Assembly: GCA_934177555.1 (NCBI GenBank)
Contig: CAKPPL010000032.1
Coordinates: 1-11,944, forward strand
Direction: 5' to 3'
DNA from: an uncultured Clostridia bacterium
Lineage (GTDB): Bacteria; Bacillota; Clostridia; TANB77; CAG-508
Length of the DNA stretch: 11,944 nt
The notes under the pieces are model-generated. The model did no database searches, was not told the origin of the DNA, and saw only the letters and a program-made list of their open reading frames with translations. The position numbers and the translations under genes were made by a program. Shown in pieces: positions 1 through 7,120 of the stretch (positions within the stretch are counted from its first letter, which is position 1; every line of letters begins with the position of its first letter).

Positions 1-325
1 TAAATATAGTATGGGAAATTTCATTAAAATTCACTTTAGGAATTTTATTCATTGCTATAAGTATACCTACAGCTATTGCTAAATCAAAATAACTTCCTTC
101 TTTTTTTATATTTGCTGGTGCTAAATTTATTAGTATTTTTTTAGATGGAAAATCTTTTTTTGTATTTCTTATTGCTGATTCTATTCTTTTTTTAGATTCT
201 TTAACTGTTACATCTGGAAGCCCTACAATATTAAAATCTGGAATACCATTACTTATATCTGTTTGTACTTCTGTTAAACTTCCATCTAAACCTATTAAAG
301 TTATTGTTTTTACTTTAGATAACAT
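1..325 (-). CDS. comM: ComM/YifB family Mg-chelatase-like AAA+ ATPase, N-terminal part (runs off the window)
   Basis: Translating the minus strand from the ATG at 325-323 gives 108 residues with no stop before the window edge. They match the N-terminal domain of the YifB/ComM family: a start like MLSKVKTITLIGLDG, then IVGLPDVTVKESKKRIESA, then INLAPANIKKEG followed by FDLAIAVGIL. Family members are about 500 residues, with this Lon-protease-like N-terminal fold followed by an AAA+ Mg-chelatase module, which lies outside the window. ComM is known as a hexameric branch-migration helicase that helps integrate incoming DNA in natural transformation; in most Bacillota its role is untested. The start is supported by AAAGGAG four bases upstream (336-330). 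The gene is divergent from the PBP gene. Family assignment is firm; a role in competence is inference, though dprA also lies in this window. Confidence 0.93.
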   Translation of the reverse strand, partial: MLSKVKTITLIGLDGSLTEVQTDISNGIPDFNIVGLPDVTVKESKKRIESAIRNTKKDFPSKKILINLAPANIKKEGSYFDLAIAVGILIAMNKIPKVNFNEISHTIF

Positions 326-370
326 TTTTCTCCTTTCTGTATTTAATTTTTATAAGGTTGTGTTTTTTTA

Positions 371-399
371 TTGATTTTTAAGTTTTTTTATTATAAAAT
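371..399 (+). promoter_or_regulatory. Probable SigA-type promoter of the PBP gene
   Basis: TTGATT at 371-376 and TAAAAT at 394-399 are separated by 17 bases, and the ATG follows 35 bases after the -10 box. The surroundings are very AT-rich, so chance matches are possible. Confidence 0.5.
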
Positions 400-434
400 A
401 TTTAAAAATAAAACTACTAAAGAATGGTGATAAT

Positions 435-2351
435 ATGAATAAGAAAAAAAATATAAAATCAAAAGGAAAATTACGTAAATCAAATAGTGAAATCAATGTT
501 CCAAATTCAATATCAAGTATAAAAGTAAAAGGTGTTCTAATTTTTATTTTAATACTAATTTTACTTTTAATTTTTCGTTTAGTTTATTTACAAATAATTG
601 ATGGAAATCGTCTTCAAACTCTTGCAACATCTCAACAAACATTAACAGAAACACTAACAGCAAAAAGAGGAAATATTTATGACTCTACAGGTCAAGCTTT
701 AGCAATGAGTTATGATTCAGATAAAGTTTATATAAATCCTTCAGAAATAAAACCATCAAAAAAACCTGAAGAAACACAAGATATATCAATATTAAAAGAA
801 ACTATAGCTCAAAAATTATCAGAAATATTAGAAGTAGATTATACAGAATTATTAAATAAACTAAATACTTCTACTTCTCGATTTTTAGTTGCATCTGATG
901 TTTCTCAAACAAAAGTTGAAGAACTAAATAATTGGAAAAATAATTTAAAATATTCTACTGGAATTAGTTTAGAAGACACAAGTAGTAGATATTACCCTCG
1001 TGGTACATTAGCTTCAACAGTTATTGGATTTGTAGGAGCAGATAATCAAGGATTAAGTGGAATTGAATACTCTTGGGATTCTTTACTTAGTGGTACATCT
1101 GGAAAATCAGTAAGTTTAAAAGATGCTAGTCAATCTGAAATTGTTAACTCAGAACAAACTTACATAGCAGCTGAAAATGGTTATGATATTACATTAACTA
1201 TTGATGCTAATATCCAAAATATTGTTGAAACTTATTTAGCAGAAGCTGTTGATCAATATTCTTGTGACAGTGGAATAGCTATAGCTATGGATCCTTCTAC
1301 TGGAAAAATTTTATCTATGGCTGATTATCCAAGTTATGATTGTAATTCTCCTAATACTGTAAATTCTTCTTTACAAGCAATATGGGATACATTATCTGAT
1401 GAGAAAAAAAGTACAGCCAAATACAATATGTGGAAGCCAAAAGCTGTAACAAATTTATATGAACCTGGATCTGTTTTTAAAACTATTACTTCTTCTATTG
1501 CATTAGAAGAAAATATTATTGGAACTGATGTTACTACTGATTATTTATATTGTAGTGGTTCTGTAAAATTCGAAGGTGAATCTAAACCTATCACTTGTTG
1601 GAAAAAAGCCCCTTATCATGGTGCACAAACTTTAAGAGAAGCTTTAGAACATTCTTGTAACCCTGCTTTCATGAATTTAGGTTTAAGAATAGGTGCAAAA
1701 ACTTCTTACAAATATTATGAGGCATTTGGATTTTTCGATAAAACTGGTATATCACTTTCTGGTGAGCCTGATGGAGGAATTTTTTATAAAAATGTTGATA
1801 AAATAAAACCTATTGAACTTGCAGTTATGTCTTTTGGACAACGTTTTACTATAACACCACTTCAAATGATCACAGCTGCTTGTGCAATTTCAAATGATGG
1901 TGTTTTAGTTCAACCTCAAATTGTTGAAAAAATTACTAATACTGATACAGGTGAAGTAACTACTTTTGGAACAAAAACAGTAAGACAGGTTATTTCTAAA
2001 GAAACTTCTGATAAAGTAACTTCAATGATGGAATCTGTTGTTTTAGAAGGATCTGGTTCACAAGGTGCTGTTGCTGGATATTCTATTGGAGGTAAAACTG
2101 GTACTTCTGAGCCAATTAATGGTACTAGTGATGGGTATATTGCTTCATTTTTAGCAATCTCTCCTGTTGAAAATACTAAAATTGCTTTACTTGTTATTTT
2201 AAATAATCCTTCTGGTTCATTACATAATGGTGGTCAAATTGCTGCTCCAACAGCATCTAAAATGCTTGCAAAAATTTTGCCTTATATGGGAATTGAATCC
2301 GGAAATAAAGATAATGATAATTCATCTATTTCAAGTGATGACTTATATTAA
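435..2351 (+). CDS. Class B penicillin-binding protein, SpoVD/FtsI-like peptidoglycan D,D-transpeptidase
   Basis: The 638-residue protein has a basic cytoplasmic N-terminus (1-32), one membrane anchor (about 33-55), a PBP dimerisation domain beginning near LTAKRGNIYDSTG (75-85), and a C-terminal transpeptidase domain. The active-site motifs are present: SVFK (346-349, acyl-enzyme serine S346), SCN (407-409) and KTGT (554-557). It crosslinks peptidoglycan peptides outside the membrane. No PASTA domain follows KTG; the tail ends in a short Asp/Ser-rich stretch. Two cysteines, C373 and C388, flank the segment before SCN, as in SpoVD-type enzymes, where such a pair forms a redox-sensitive disulfide. 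The gene stands alone, with its own promoter and terminator, outside a division-and-cell-wall cluster. The start has a modest GGTGA ribosome site (426-430). The family is certain; whether it acts in septation or in spore cortex synthesis is not resolved. Confidence 0.93.
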   Translation: MNKKKNIKSKGKLRKSNSEINVPNSISSIKVKGVLIFILILILLLIFRLVYLQIIDGNRLQTLATSQQTLTETLTAKRGNIYDSTGQALAMSYDSDKVYINPSEIKPSKKPEETQDISILKETIAQKLSEILEVDYTELLNKLNTSTSRFLVASDVSQTKVEELNNWKNNLKYSTGISLEDTSSRYYPRGTLASTVIGFVGADNQGLSGIEYSWDSLLSGTSGKSVSLKDASQSEIVNSEQTYIAAENGYDITLTIDANIQNIVETYLAEAVDQYSCDSGIAIAMDPSTGKILSMADYPSYDCNSPNTVNSSLQAIWDTLSDEKKSTAKYNMWKPKAVTNLYEPGSVFKTITSSIALEENIIGTDVTTDYLYCSGSVKFEGESKPITCWKKAPYHGAQTLREALEHSCNPAFMNLGLRIGAKTSYKYYEAFGFFDKTGISLSGEPDGGIFYKNVDKIKPIELAVMSFGQRFTITPLQMITAACAISNDGVLVQPQIVEKITNTDTGEVTTFGTKTVRQVISKETSDKVTSMMESVVLEGSGSQGAVAGYSIGGKTGTSEPINGTSDGYIASFLAISPVENTKIALLVILNNPSGSLHNGGQIAAPTASKMLAKILPYMGIESGNKDNDNSSISSDDLY

Positions 2352-2381
2352 AAAAATGCACTTTTAATTAGTGCATTTTTT
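2351..2381. terminator. Bidirectional terminator between the PBP and TSCPD genes
   Basis: An 11-bp stem (2351-2361 with 2371-2381) has arms AAAAAATGCAC and GTGCATTTTTT and a 9-base loop. It gives a T-run on both strands. It serves the PBP gene (stop at 2349-2351) and the convergent gene, whose TAA stop (2370-2368) lies in the loop. Confidence 0.85.
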
Positions 2382-2622
2382 CTTTATATTCTTCTAATGC
2401 TCTTGCAACTTGGTCAGGGCAAGAAGTTCCTCTCATTCCACATGGAATACCTTTTAGCATTTCTATTACTTCATCAACTGTTCTTCCTACTACTAATTTT
2501 GATACTCCTATTGTGTTTCCTGGACATCCACCAATTATTTTTAAACTTTTTATTATATTATTATCTATTTCAAAAATCATTTGCATTGAACAAACTCCTT
2601 CTGGTGTATATCTGTATTCCAT
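2368..2622 (-). CDS. Small TSCPD domain protein (TIGR03905-like)
   Basis: The 84-residue protein carries a TSCPD motif (66-70) near its C-terminus. It has four cysteines, C11, C33 (GGCPGN), C61 and C68, arranged as expected for a small metal-binding fold. The TSCPD domain is best known from the C-terminus of some ribonucleotide reductases and of related short stand-alone proteins in Clostridia, where it probably binds zinc. The function of the stand-alone form is unknown to me. The start is well supported: AGGAGG at 2635-2630 lies seven bases before the ATG, with a good promoter upstream. It converges on the PBP gene and shares its terminator; its last codons form one arm of the hairpin. Confidence 0.85.
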   Translation of the reverse strand: MEYRYTPEGVCSMQMIFEIDNNIIKSLKIIGGCPGNTIGVSKLVVGRTVDEVIEMLKGIPCGMRGTSCPDQVARALEEYKEKMH

Positions 2623-2654
2623 TTTTATTCCTCCTTTTCCTAATTTCTTATATT

Positions 2655-2683
2655 ATTATATTAGAATTTGTTATAAAAATCAA
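2655..2683 (-). promoter_or_regulatory. SigA-type promoter of the TSCPD gene
   Basis: On the minus strand, TTGATT (2683-2678) and a perfect TATAAT (2660-2655) are 17 bases apart. Transcription would start near 2648, about 26 bases before the ATG. The Rpn-like gene upstream has no visible terminator, so readthrough is also possible. Confidence 0.7.
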
Positions 2684-2704
2684 TACAAATTTTTTCCATC
2701 TGGA

Positions 2705-3253
2705 CTATTCTTCTTTTTCTCTTCTCATTTTTATTCCTATTAATAATGTATCATCACTATTTTCATCAAAATACTTAAGTAACTCATCATATTTATTCTG
2801 ACTATCTGTATATTCTTTTATATATTCTATTATCTCTAAAAAATTAACTTCTGTACCAGTTTCTAATATTGGTAATTTGTTATTTTCTATTTCTAAAAAT
2901 ATGCTTTGTTGATATTTCTTTTTATTTAATTCAGATATTAGTACCTTATTTAAAATGGCTTCTCTTTTTCCCTTTTCTGCCATTTTTGTTAATTCTTCTT
3001 CATATATTGAACACCAATAACAAAAAATTGATTCTTTTATTTTGCTTTTTTTAACCATTTTTAAATACATCTCTATTTCTTCATCTGTTGAAAGAATAGT
3101 TTTTACTTTTATAAGATCAAATTCATATTCTGATACATCTCTCATTTTTATTTTTTTATCATATTCAATTTTTTTTATATTTAATTTTAATACATTACTT
3201 AATATTTCTTCTAACTTGTTTATGTCAGAACTTTGCAATAATTTTTTTAACAT
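2705..3253 (-). CDS. Hypothetical protein, possibly a divergent Rpn / PD-(D/E)XK nuclease-family relative
   Basis: The 182-residue protein has no signal peptide or membrane segment. I do not recognise it with certainty. It resembles the N-terminal core of Rpn-type proteins (recombination-promoting PD-(D/E)XK nucleases): a leading stretch LLQSSDINKLEEILSNVL, then DLIKVKTILS (46-55), EIEM (59-62), and a YW..IYEEEL-type helix (79-87). In Rpn proteins the EIEM segment normally continues with the catalytic Gln (E-x-Q); here the position holds Y63, so nuclease activity may be lost. The ATG used here lacks a ribosome site at normal distance. A strong GGGAGG (3290-3285) lies seven bases before an in-frame ATA (3277-3275), eight codons upstream, so the true protein may start there and be 190 residues long. 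The gene ends in TAG, the only non-TAA stop among the complete genes. Its own promoter lies at 3429-3401. Confidence 0.6.
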   Translation of the reverse strand: MLKKLLQSSDINKLEEILSNVLKLNIKKIEYDKKIKMRDVSEYEFDLIKVKTILSTDEEIEMYLKMVKKSKIKESIFCYWCSIYEEELTKMAEKGKREAILNKVLISELNKKKYQQSIFLEIENNKLPILETGTEVNFLEIIEYIKEYTDSQNKYDELLKYFDENSDDTLLIGIKMRREKEE

Positions 3254-3274
3254 TTCAATATTATTTATAGCTTC

Positions 3275-3290
3275 TATTTGAATTCCTCCC
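3275..3290 (-). promoter_or_regulatory. Strong Shine-Dalgarno placed at an in-frame ATA codon
   Basis: GGGAGG (3290-3285) is followed by a 7-base spacer and ATA (3277-3275), which is in frame with the ATG at 3253. Codons between them read E-A-I-N-N-I-E without a stop. The spacing is ideal for the ATA but 31 bases from the ATG. This suggests either a mutated ATG start or use of a rare ATA start. Confidence 0.6.
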
Positions 3291-3400
3291 TTATTTAGAT
3301 TATTTAACTGTTGTTTTTTATTATTTTGTTATGATAAAATATATTTTGATTATAAATTAGTGAAAAAAATTTTAGATTTGAAAATTATATAATTATTATG

Positions 3401-3429
3401 AGTATAATTATTTTTTTATGTTTTGTCAA
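3401..3429 (-). promoter_or_regulatory. Strong SigA-type promoter of the Rpn-like gene
   Basis: A perfect TTGACA (3429-3424) and TATACT (3406-3401) lie 17 bases apart on the minus strand. The predicted start near 3394 leaves a leader of about 115-140 bases, which is AT-rich and shows no clear hairpin or riboswitch. Confidence 0.8.
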
Positions 3430-3477
3430 TATTTTTTACAAATTTTTCTTTCTTTTGATTGACCGTTTTCGACATAA

Positions 3478-3507
3478 AAGAACATAATAGTTTCCTATCA
3501 TGTTCTT
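3478..3507 (-). terminator. Terminator downstream of the DnaB-like gene
   Basis: On the minus strand, AAGAACATGATAG, a GAAA tetraloop and CTATTATGTTCTT form a 13-bp stem with one G-T pair, followed by TTTT. It begins seven bases after the stop codon of the helicase gene. It also insulates the next promoter (3429-3401). Confidence 0.8.
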
Positions 3508-3513
3508 CTTATC

Positions 3514-5466
3514 TTATTCTTCTATATTTTCCTGTGATTTTAATCTTAAATATCCTAACTCTTCCCACATATTATAAGCTAAATTTAATCTAAATACAAC
3601 TTTTGGTTTTGCACCTGCTCTGTTTTTATCTACTACACAAGCATAATATCTCACATCTGGATCTTTATATTTCTTTAATTCAAAAAACTTTGTATCTACT
3701 TCTTTTAATGAATATTCATATTTACTTAAATCTTCATTGTGAATTTGCTTTATCAAGCAAAGTGTATCTAAAACTTCTTTTACTGTTCTACTTACAGCTA
3801 AATCATTTATGTCTAAATTTATTGGTAATGTACTGCTTTCAGTTAATTGTAATGATGATGCTATAAATATATCTAAATTTTGTGCCAAATTAGAAAGGAT
3901 TGTAGCAGTTTTTTTAATTTCTTCGCCATTCCCAATATGTTCTGTATCTGTTTTTAATGTATCATAAAATACATATTCTATTTTTTCTTTATAATAATAA
4001 TTTAATATTACTTTTTCTAATTCATCATTTGTATGATTTGTTATATTTACAAAATAAATTGAATTTTTTACTTGTTCTTCTATCCACTCTGTAACTGCTA
4101 TTGTTTTTCTAAATTCACTAGATATTTCTTGTAGTCTTTTAGCAAATTGTTTTTGAGTTTCATTTTCTTCTTTTTCTACAAATCCATTTTTATCAATTTT
4201 CACTTCTTTTGGATTATCTGGTCTAAACTTAAATTCTAATATTTCTCCTTCTGTTTTATCTATTTTTTGTCCATGTAGTTTTTGAATTTCTTTATTATTT
4301 AATACAGTTGTTATTAAACACAATTTCATTTTTTCTTCTGACATCTCATTAGAAATTATTAATACTTTTTTTCTATGTATAAATGCTAAATATGATGCCA
4401 AATTTATTGTAAACCTACTTTTTCCTGAGTTTGATGGCATTGCATATGCCATTGTTTCTCCTCTTCTTATTCCTTTGAATACACTACTTAATATAGGAAA
4501 TGGTAATTCTAATCCATTAGCTAAATTATTCTCACCTGTTATTAAAAAATCTGTTATATTATTACTCAATACTGCTCTTTTAAATTTTTCTGTTGCCGTA
4601 ATCTGTTCTATAGCATCTTTTACTTCTTGTATTGTCATCTTATCATATAACTCATAATTTAATATATCCATTATTTTTTCTTGTGTTTCTTTAATCGGGT
4701 TTTTCAAATAATTTTTTCTTATTTCAAATAATTTTCTCAATTCTATATATACTTTCTCAAAATCAAGTCTGCTTTCTTCTCCAAGTTCTCTTAAATCTCT
4801 TTTTCTTTCATATGTACCTGCATCTTCTCTAGCAAAATTGTAATTGTCTTTTGCAATTTGTGGTGCAAATGCCTCTCCTTCTGTAAATAATACACTCTTA
4901 TATAAGTTAAGCATTTCTTCACTTTCAAAAAAACAATCTTCAAATACTATATAATACATTGAAATTGCTTTAGGGTTTGCCAATAACAAGCTTATATATT
5001 GTTCTTCTAATTTTTTATTTGATAATTTTTTAGGATATATACTTTCTACATTCTTTTCTTCATTTTCTATAATATTTTCCTCTACTTTTGGATATTCATC
5101 TTCATTATCATCTTGTTCCTCATAATCTGTGTCATAGTTTTCATCATAATTTTCATCTTCGTAATCATCATTATAATCTTCTTCTTCACTATTTTCATAA
5201 ACATTTTCTTCTTCAGAGGTAGTTTCTTCTTTATTTTCTTCTTGTTCATATTGCTCTGGTTCTGTATCTTCCTCAATTATTGGCTCTTTTTTACGTTCTA
5301 ATTTAACTCTTCCTTCTTGATTTAGTTTTTGTAATATTTTTAATGCTTGTGCATATTTTTCTTCACTAACTAGTTTTTGCATTTTTTTTACATCTTTTTC
5401 ATTATCTTTTGTTATATGAATTCTATTAACTATATCTAATAATTTTTCTATTTTTTCATCATTCAT
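3514..5466 (-). CDS. DnaB-like helicase (RecA-fold C-terminal domain) with acidic linker
   Basis: The 650-residue protein has a helical N-terminus (1-60), a very acidic Glu/Asp/Tyr/Asn-rich low-complexity linker (about 62-140), a segment resembling the DnaB N-terminal domain (147-200, LEEQYISLLLANPKA...), and a RecA-fold motor (about 318-640). Motor motifs fit DnaB: P-loop PSNSGKS (344-350), the 1a-type motif SNEMS with the expected catalytic glutamate E374, Walker B YVFYD (498-502), a motif-3-like SSLQ with Q540, and KNRAG (614-618) at the arginine-finger region. An insert of about 70 residues (400-470) separates motif 1a from Walker B. The residue before the P-loop proline is Met rather than Ala/Gly/Arg. 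The replicative DnaB of Bacillota is about 450 residues, so this is probably an accessory or specialised helicase. No phage gene is nearby; it follows dprA. The start is fixed by AGGAG eight bases upstream. Confidence 0.85.
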   Translation of the reverse strand: MNDEKIEKLLDIVNRIHITKDNEKDVKKMQKLVSEEKYAQALKILQKLNQEGRVKLERKKEPIIEEDTEPEQYEQEENKEETTSEEENVYENSEEEDYNDDYEDENYDENYDTDYEEQDDNEDEYPKVEENIIENEEKNVESIYPKKLSNKKLEEQYISLLLANPKAISMYYIVFEDCFFESEEMLNLYKSVLFTEGEAFAPQIAKDNYNFAREDAGTYERKRDLRELGEESRLDFEKVYIELRKLFEIRKNYLKNPIKETQEKIMDILNYELYDKMTIQEVKDAIEQITATEKFKRAVLSNNITDFLITGENNLANGLELPFPILSSVFKGIRRGETMAYAMPSNSGKSRFTINLASYLAFIHRKKVLIISNEMSEEKMKLCLITTVLNNKEIQKLHGQKIDKTEGEILEFKFRPDNPKEVKIDKNGFVEKEENETQKQFAKRLQEISSEFRKTIAVTEWIEEQVKNSIYFVNITNHTNDELEKVILNYYYKEKIEYVFYDTLKTDTEHIGNGEEIKKTATILSNLAQNLDIFIASSLQLTESSTLPINLDINDLAVSRTVKEVLDTLCLIKQIHNEDLSKYEYSLKEVDTKFFELKKYKDPDVRYYACVVDKNRAGAKPKVVFRLNLAYNMWEELGYLRLKSQENIEE

Positions 5467-5515
5467 ATTTTTTCTCCTGTACTAATTATAATTTAAGAAT
5501 ATTATTCCTGCCTTT

Positions 5516-5544
5516 AGTATACACATATTAATTTTTTATTTCAA
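5516..5544 (-). promoter_or_regulatory. SigA-type promoter of the DnaB-like gene
   Basis: TTGAAA (5544-5539) and TATACT (5521-5516) lie 17 bases apart on the minus strand. The -35 box begins five bases after the dprA stop codon, so the helicase gene can be expressed independently of dprA. Confidence 0.7.
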
Positions 5545-5549
5545 GTATT

Positions 5550-6203
5550 TTATTTAACTTCCTCCAAAATATCATTAACATTTGTTACTAATTTAGCTCC
5601 TTGTTTTATTAATTCATTTGTTCCATATGAATTAGTATTATTAATATTTCCTGGAACTGCAAATACTTCTTTTCCTTGTTCTAATGCAAAATCAACTGTT
5701 ATTAAAGCTCCACTTTTTTTGCTTGCTTCTACAATCAATATTCCATCTGCTAATCCACTAATTATCCTATTTCTTTGTGGAAAATTAAGCTTTGCTGGAC
5801 TAGTTCCAATTTTATATTCTGATACTATACAACCACCAGATTTTATAATTTTTTTAGCAAGTTCTATATTTTTAGAAGGATATATTTTATCTAGACCACT
5901 CCCTAATACAGCTATTGTTTTAGAAGTATGTATTTTATCTATACATCCCATATGTGCGTATGTATCTATTCCTAATGCTAATCCACTAATTATATTATAT
6001 CCTTTTTCTATTAACTCACTTGAAAATTTTAATGCTATACTTTTTCCATATTCTGTACAATTTCTACTTCCTATTATAGCAATTCCTTTTTTATTTAATA
6101 TTTCTTTATTACCTAAAATATATAATCTTTGTGGTGGATCATATATATTTCTTAATTTTTCTGGATATTGTTTGCTTTTTATTGAAATTTCTTCTATTAT
6201 CAT
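5550..6203 (-). CDS. dprA: DNA-processing protein DprA, minimal Rossmann-fold form
   Basis: The 217-residue protein holds the hallmark DprA motifs: GSR (45-47), SGLALGID (73-80), FPQRNRIISGL (141-151) and GALIT (165-169), then EVFAVPGN. DprA binds single-stranded DNA and loads RecA during natural transformation; it is also widespread in species not known to be competent. DprA is usually about 290-370 residues, with an N-terminal SAM-like domain and often a C-terminal winged helix. Both are absent here and only the Rossmann core remains. The reading frame has clean boundaries, so this looks like a true short form rather than a broken gene. A GGAAG-type ribosome site (6211-6207) precedes the ATG closely. 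A strong hairpin with a T-run lies just upstream, so expression depends on readthrough or on a promoter inside folD. Confidence 0.92.
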   Translation of the reverse strand: MIIEEISIKSKQYPEKLRNIYDPPQRLYILGNKEILNKKGIAIIGSRNCTEYGKSIALKFSSELIEKGYNIISGLALGIDTYAHMGCIDKIHTSKTIAVLGSGLDKIYPSKNIELAKKIIKSGGCIVSEYKIGTSPAKLNFPQRNRIISGLADGILIVEASKKSGALITVDFALEQGKEVFAVPGNINNTNSYGTNELIKQGAKLVTNVNDILEEVK

Positions 6204-6218
6204 TTACTTCCTTTCTAA

Positions 6219-6264
6219 AAAAATAGAGAGCAATAGAATTTTATAATTCTTGCCCCCTATTTTT
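6219..6264 (-). terminator. Strong hairpin terminator between folD and dprA
   Basis: On the minus strand, arms 6264-6250 (AAAAATAGGGGGCAA) and 6233-6219 (TTGCTCTCTATTTTT) pair over 15 bp with two G-T pairs; an inner GAATT/AATTC extends the stem. A run of seven T (6223-6217) follows. The folD stop codon sits at its base, and the dprA ribosome site begins three bases after the T-run. Confidence 0.87.
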
Positions 6265-7105
6265 AATTATTATTCGTTGCTTTTATAACATTATTCATAA
6301 GCATTGCTATTGTCATAGGTCCTACTCCACCTGGTACTGGTGTAATAAAACTTGCTTTTGATACAACATTTTCAAAGTCAACATCCCCTACTATTTTACC
6401 ATCTTCACATCTATTTATTCCAACATCAATAATTACTGCATTATCTTTTATCATATCTTTTGTTACAAACTTAGGTTTTCCTATTGCAGAAATCAAAATA
6501 TCTGCTCTTTTGGTATATTCATCTAAATTATTCGTTTTTGAATGACATACTGTTACTGTTGCATTTTTATTTAAACAACATTGTATTAATGGCTTTCCTA
6601 CAATATTACTTCTTCCTAATATAACAACATTTTTTCCTGATAAATCTATATTATAATTCTCAAATATCTTCATAATCCCATATGGTGTACAAGATACAAA
6701 TGTATCTTGGTTTAAACACAATTTTCCAACATTTATTGGATTAAATCCATCAACATCCTTTTCTGGTGCTATTGTTCTAAATGCTTCATTTATATCTAAA
6801 TGTTTTGGAATTGGACTTTGTAATAATATTCCATAAATCTTACTATTATTATTTAATCTTTTTATTAAGTCTATTAATTCTTTTTGTGAAGTTTCTTCTT
6901 TTAACAAATATTCTTCAAATTCAACTCCAATTTCATTACATACTTTACTTTTATTTCTTACATATACTTGTGATGCCTTATTATCTCCAACCATTATTAC
7001 TGCTAATTTTGGAGTTTTTCCATTTTGTTTTAAAGTAGTACATTCTTTTTTTAAATTTTGTCTTATTTCTGCTGCTAATTTTTTTCCATCTATTATTGTT
7101 GCCAT
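6263..7105 (-). CDS. folD: Bifunctional methylene-THF dehydrogenase / methenyl-THF cyclohydrolase FolD
   Basis: The 280-residue length is usual for FolD, a cytosolic homodimer. It interconverts 5,10-methylene-THF, 5,10-methenyl-THF and 10-formyl-THF with NADP, feeding purine and formyl-Met synthesis. Visible signatures are the catalytic Y48 and K52 in VYVRNKSK, the pocket segment GILLQSPIPKHL (92-103), KDVDGFNP (116-123) with D119, the nucleotide-binding GRSNIVGKP (164-172), and the C-terminal PGGVGPMT (258-265). All key residues are present. The start has an AAAGGAA site nine bases upstream. A promoter (7156-7128) lies directly upstream, bracketed by an inverted repeat. A strong terminator overlaps the stop codon and separates the gene from dprA. 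Confidence 0.97.
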   Translation of the reverse strand: MATIIDGKKLAAEIRQNLKKECTTLKQNGKTPKLAVIMVGDNKASQVYVRNKSKVCNEIGVEFEEYLLKEETSQKELIDLIKRLNNNSKIYGILLQSPIPKHLDINEAFRTIAPEKDVDGFNPINVGKLCLNQDTFVSCTPYGIMKIFENYNIDLSGKNVVILGRSNIVGKPLIQCCLNKNATVTVCHSKTNNLDEYTKRADILISAIGKPKFVTKDMIKDNAVIIDVGINRCEDGKIVGDVDFENVVSKASFITPVPGGVGPMTIAMLMNNVIKATNNN

Positions 7106-7120
7106 TTTTCAATTCCTTTC

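Noticed and set aside
3459..3477. Locally GC-richer stretch TTGACCGTTTTCGACA between the helicase terminator and the next promoter
   Set aside because: It has no proper inverted symmetry, no second copy noticed in the window, and no match to a site I recognise.
5082..5301. Open frames on both strands over the acidic linker of the helicase
   Set aside because: They arise from the repetitive GAA/GAT/TAT codons of the Glu/Asp/Tyr linker and give only Lys/Met/Ile or Phe/Ile runs with no start signals.
3514..5466. Prophage or plasmid origin of the DnaB-like gene
   Set aside because: No phage, integrase, replication-origin or attachment-site signature flanks it, and both neighbours are ordinary chromosomal genes. 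It remains possible for the distant past.
5719..6246. Long open frame of 175 codons on the plus strand opposite dprA
   Set aside because: It is the antisense shadow of dprA in an AT-rich genome. It crosses the folD-dprA terminator, has no ribosome site, and encodes a meaningless hydrophobic string, whereas the minus strand has all DprA motifs.
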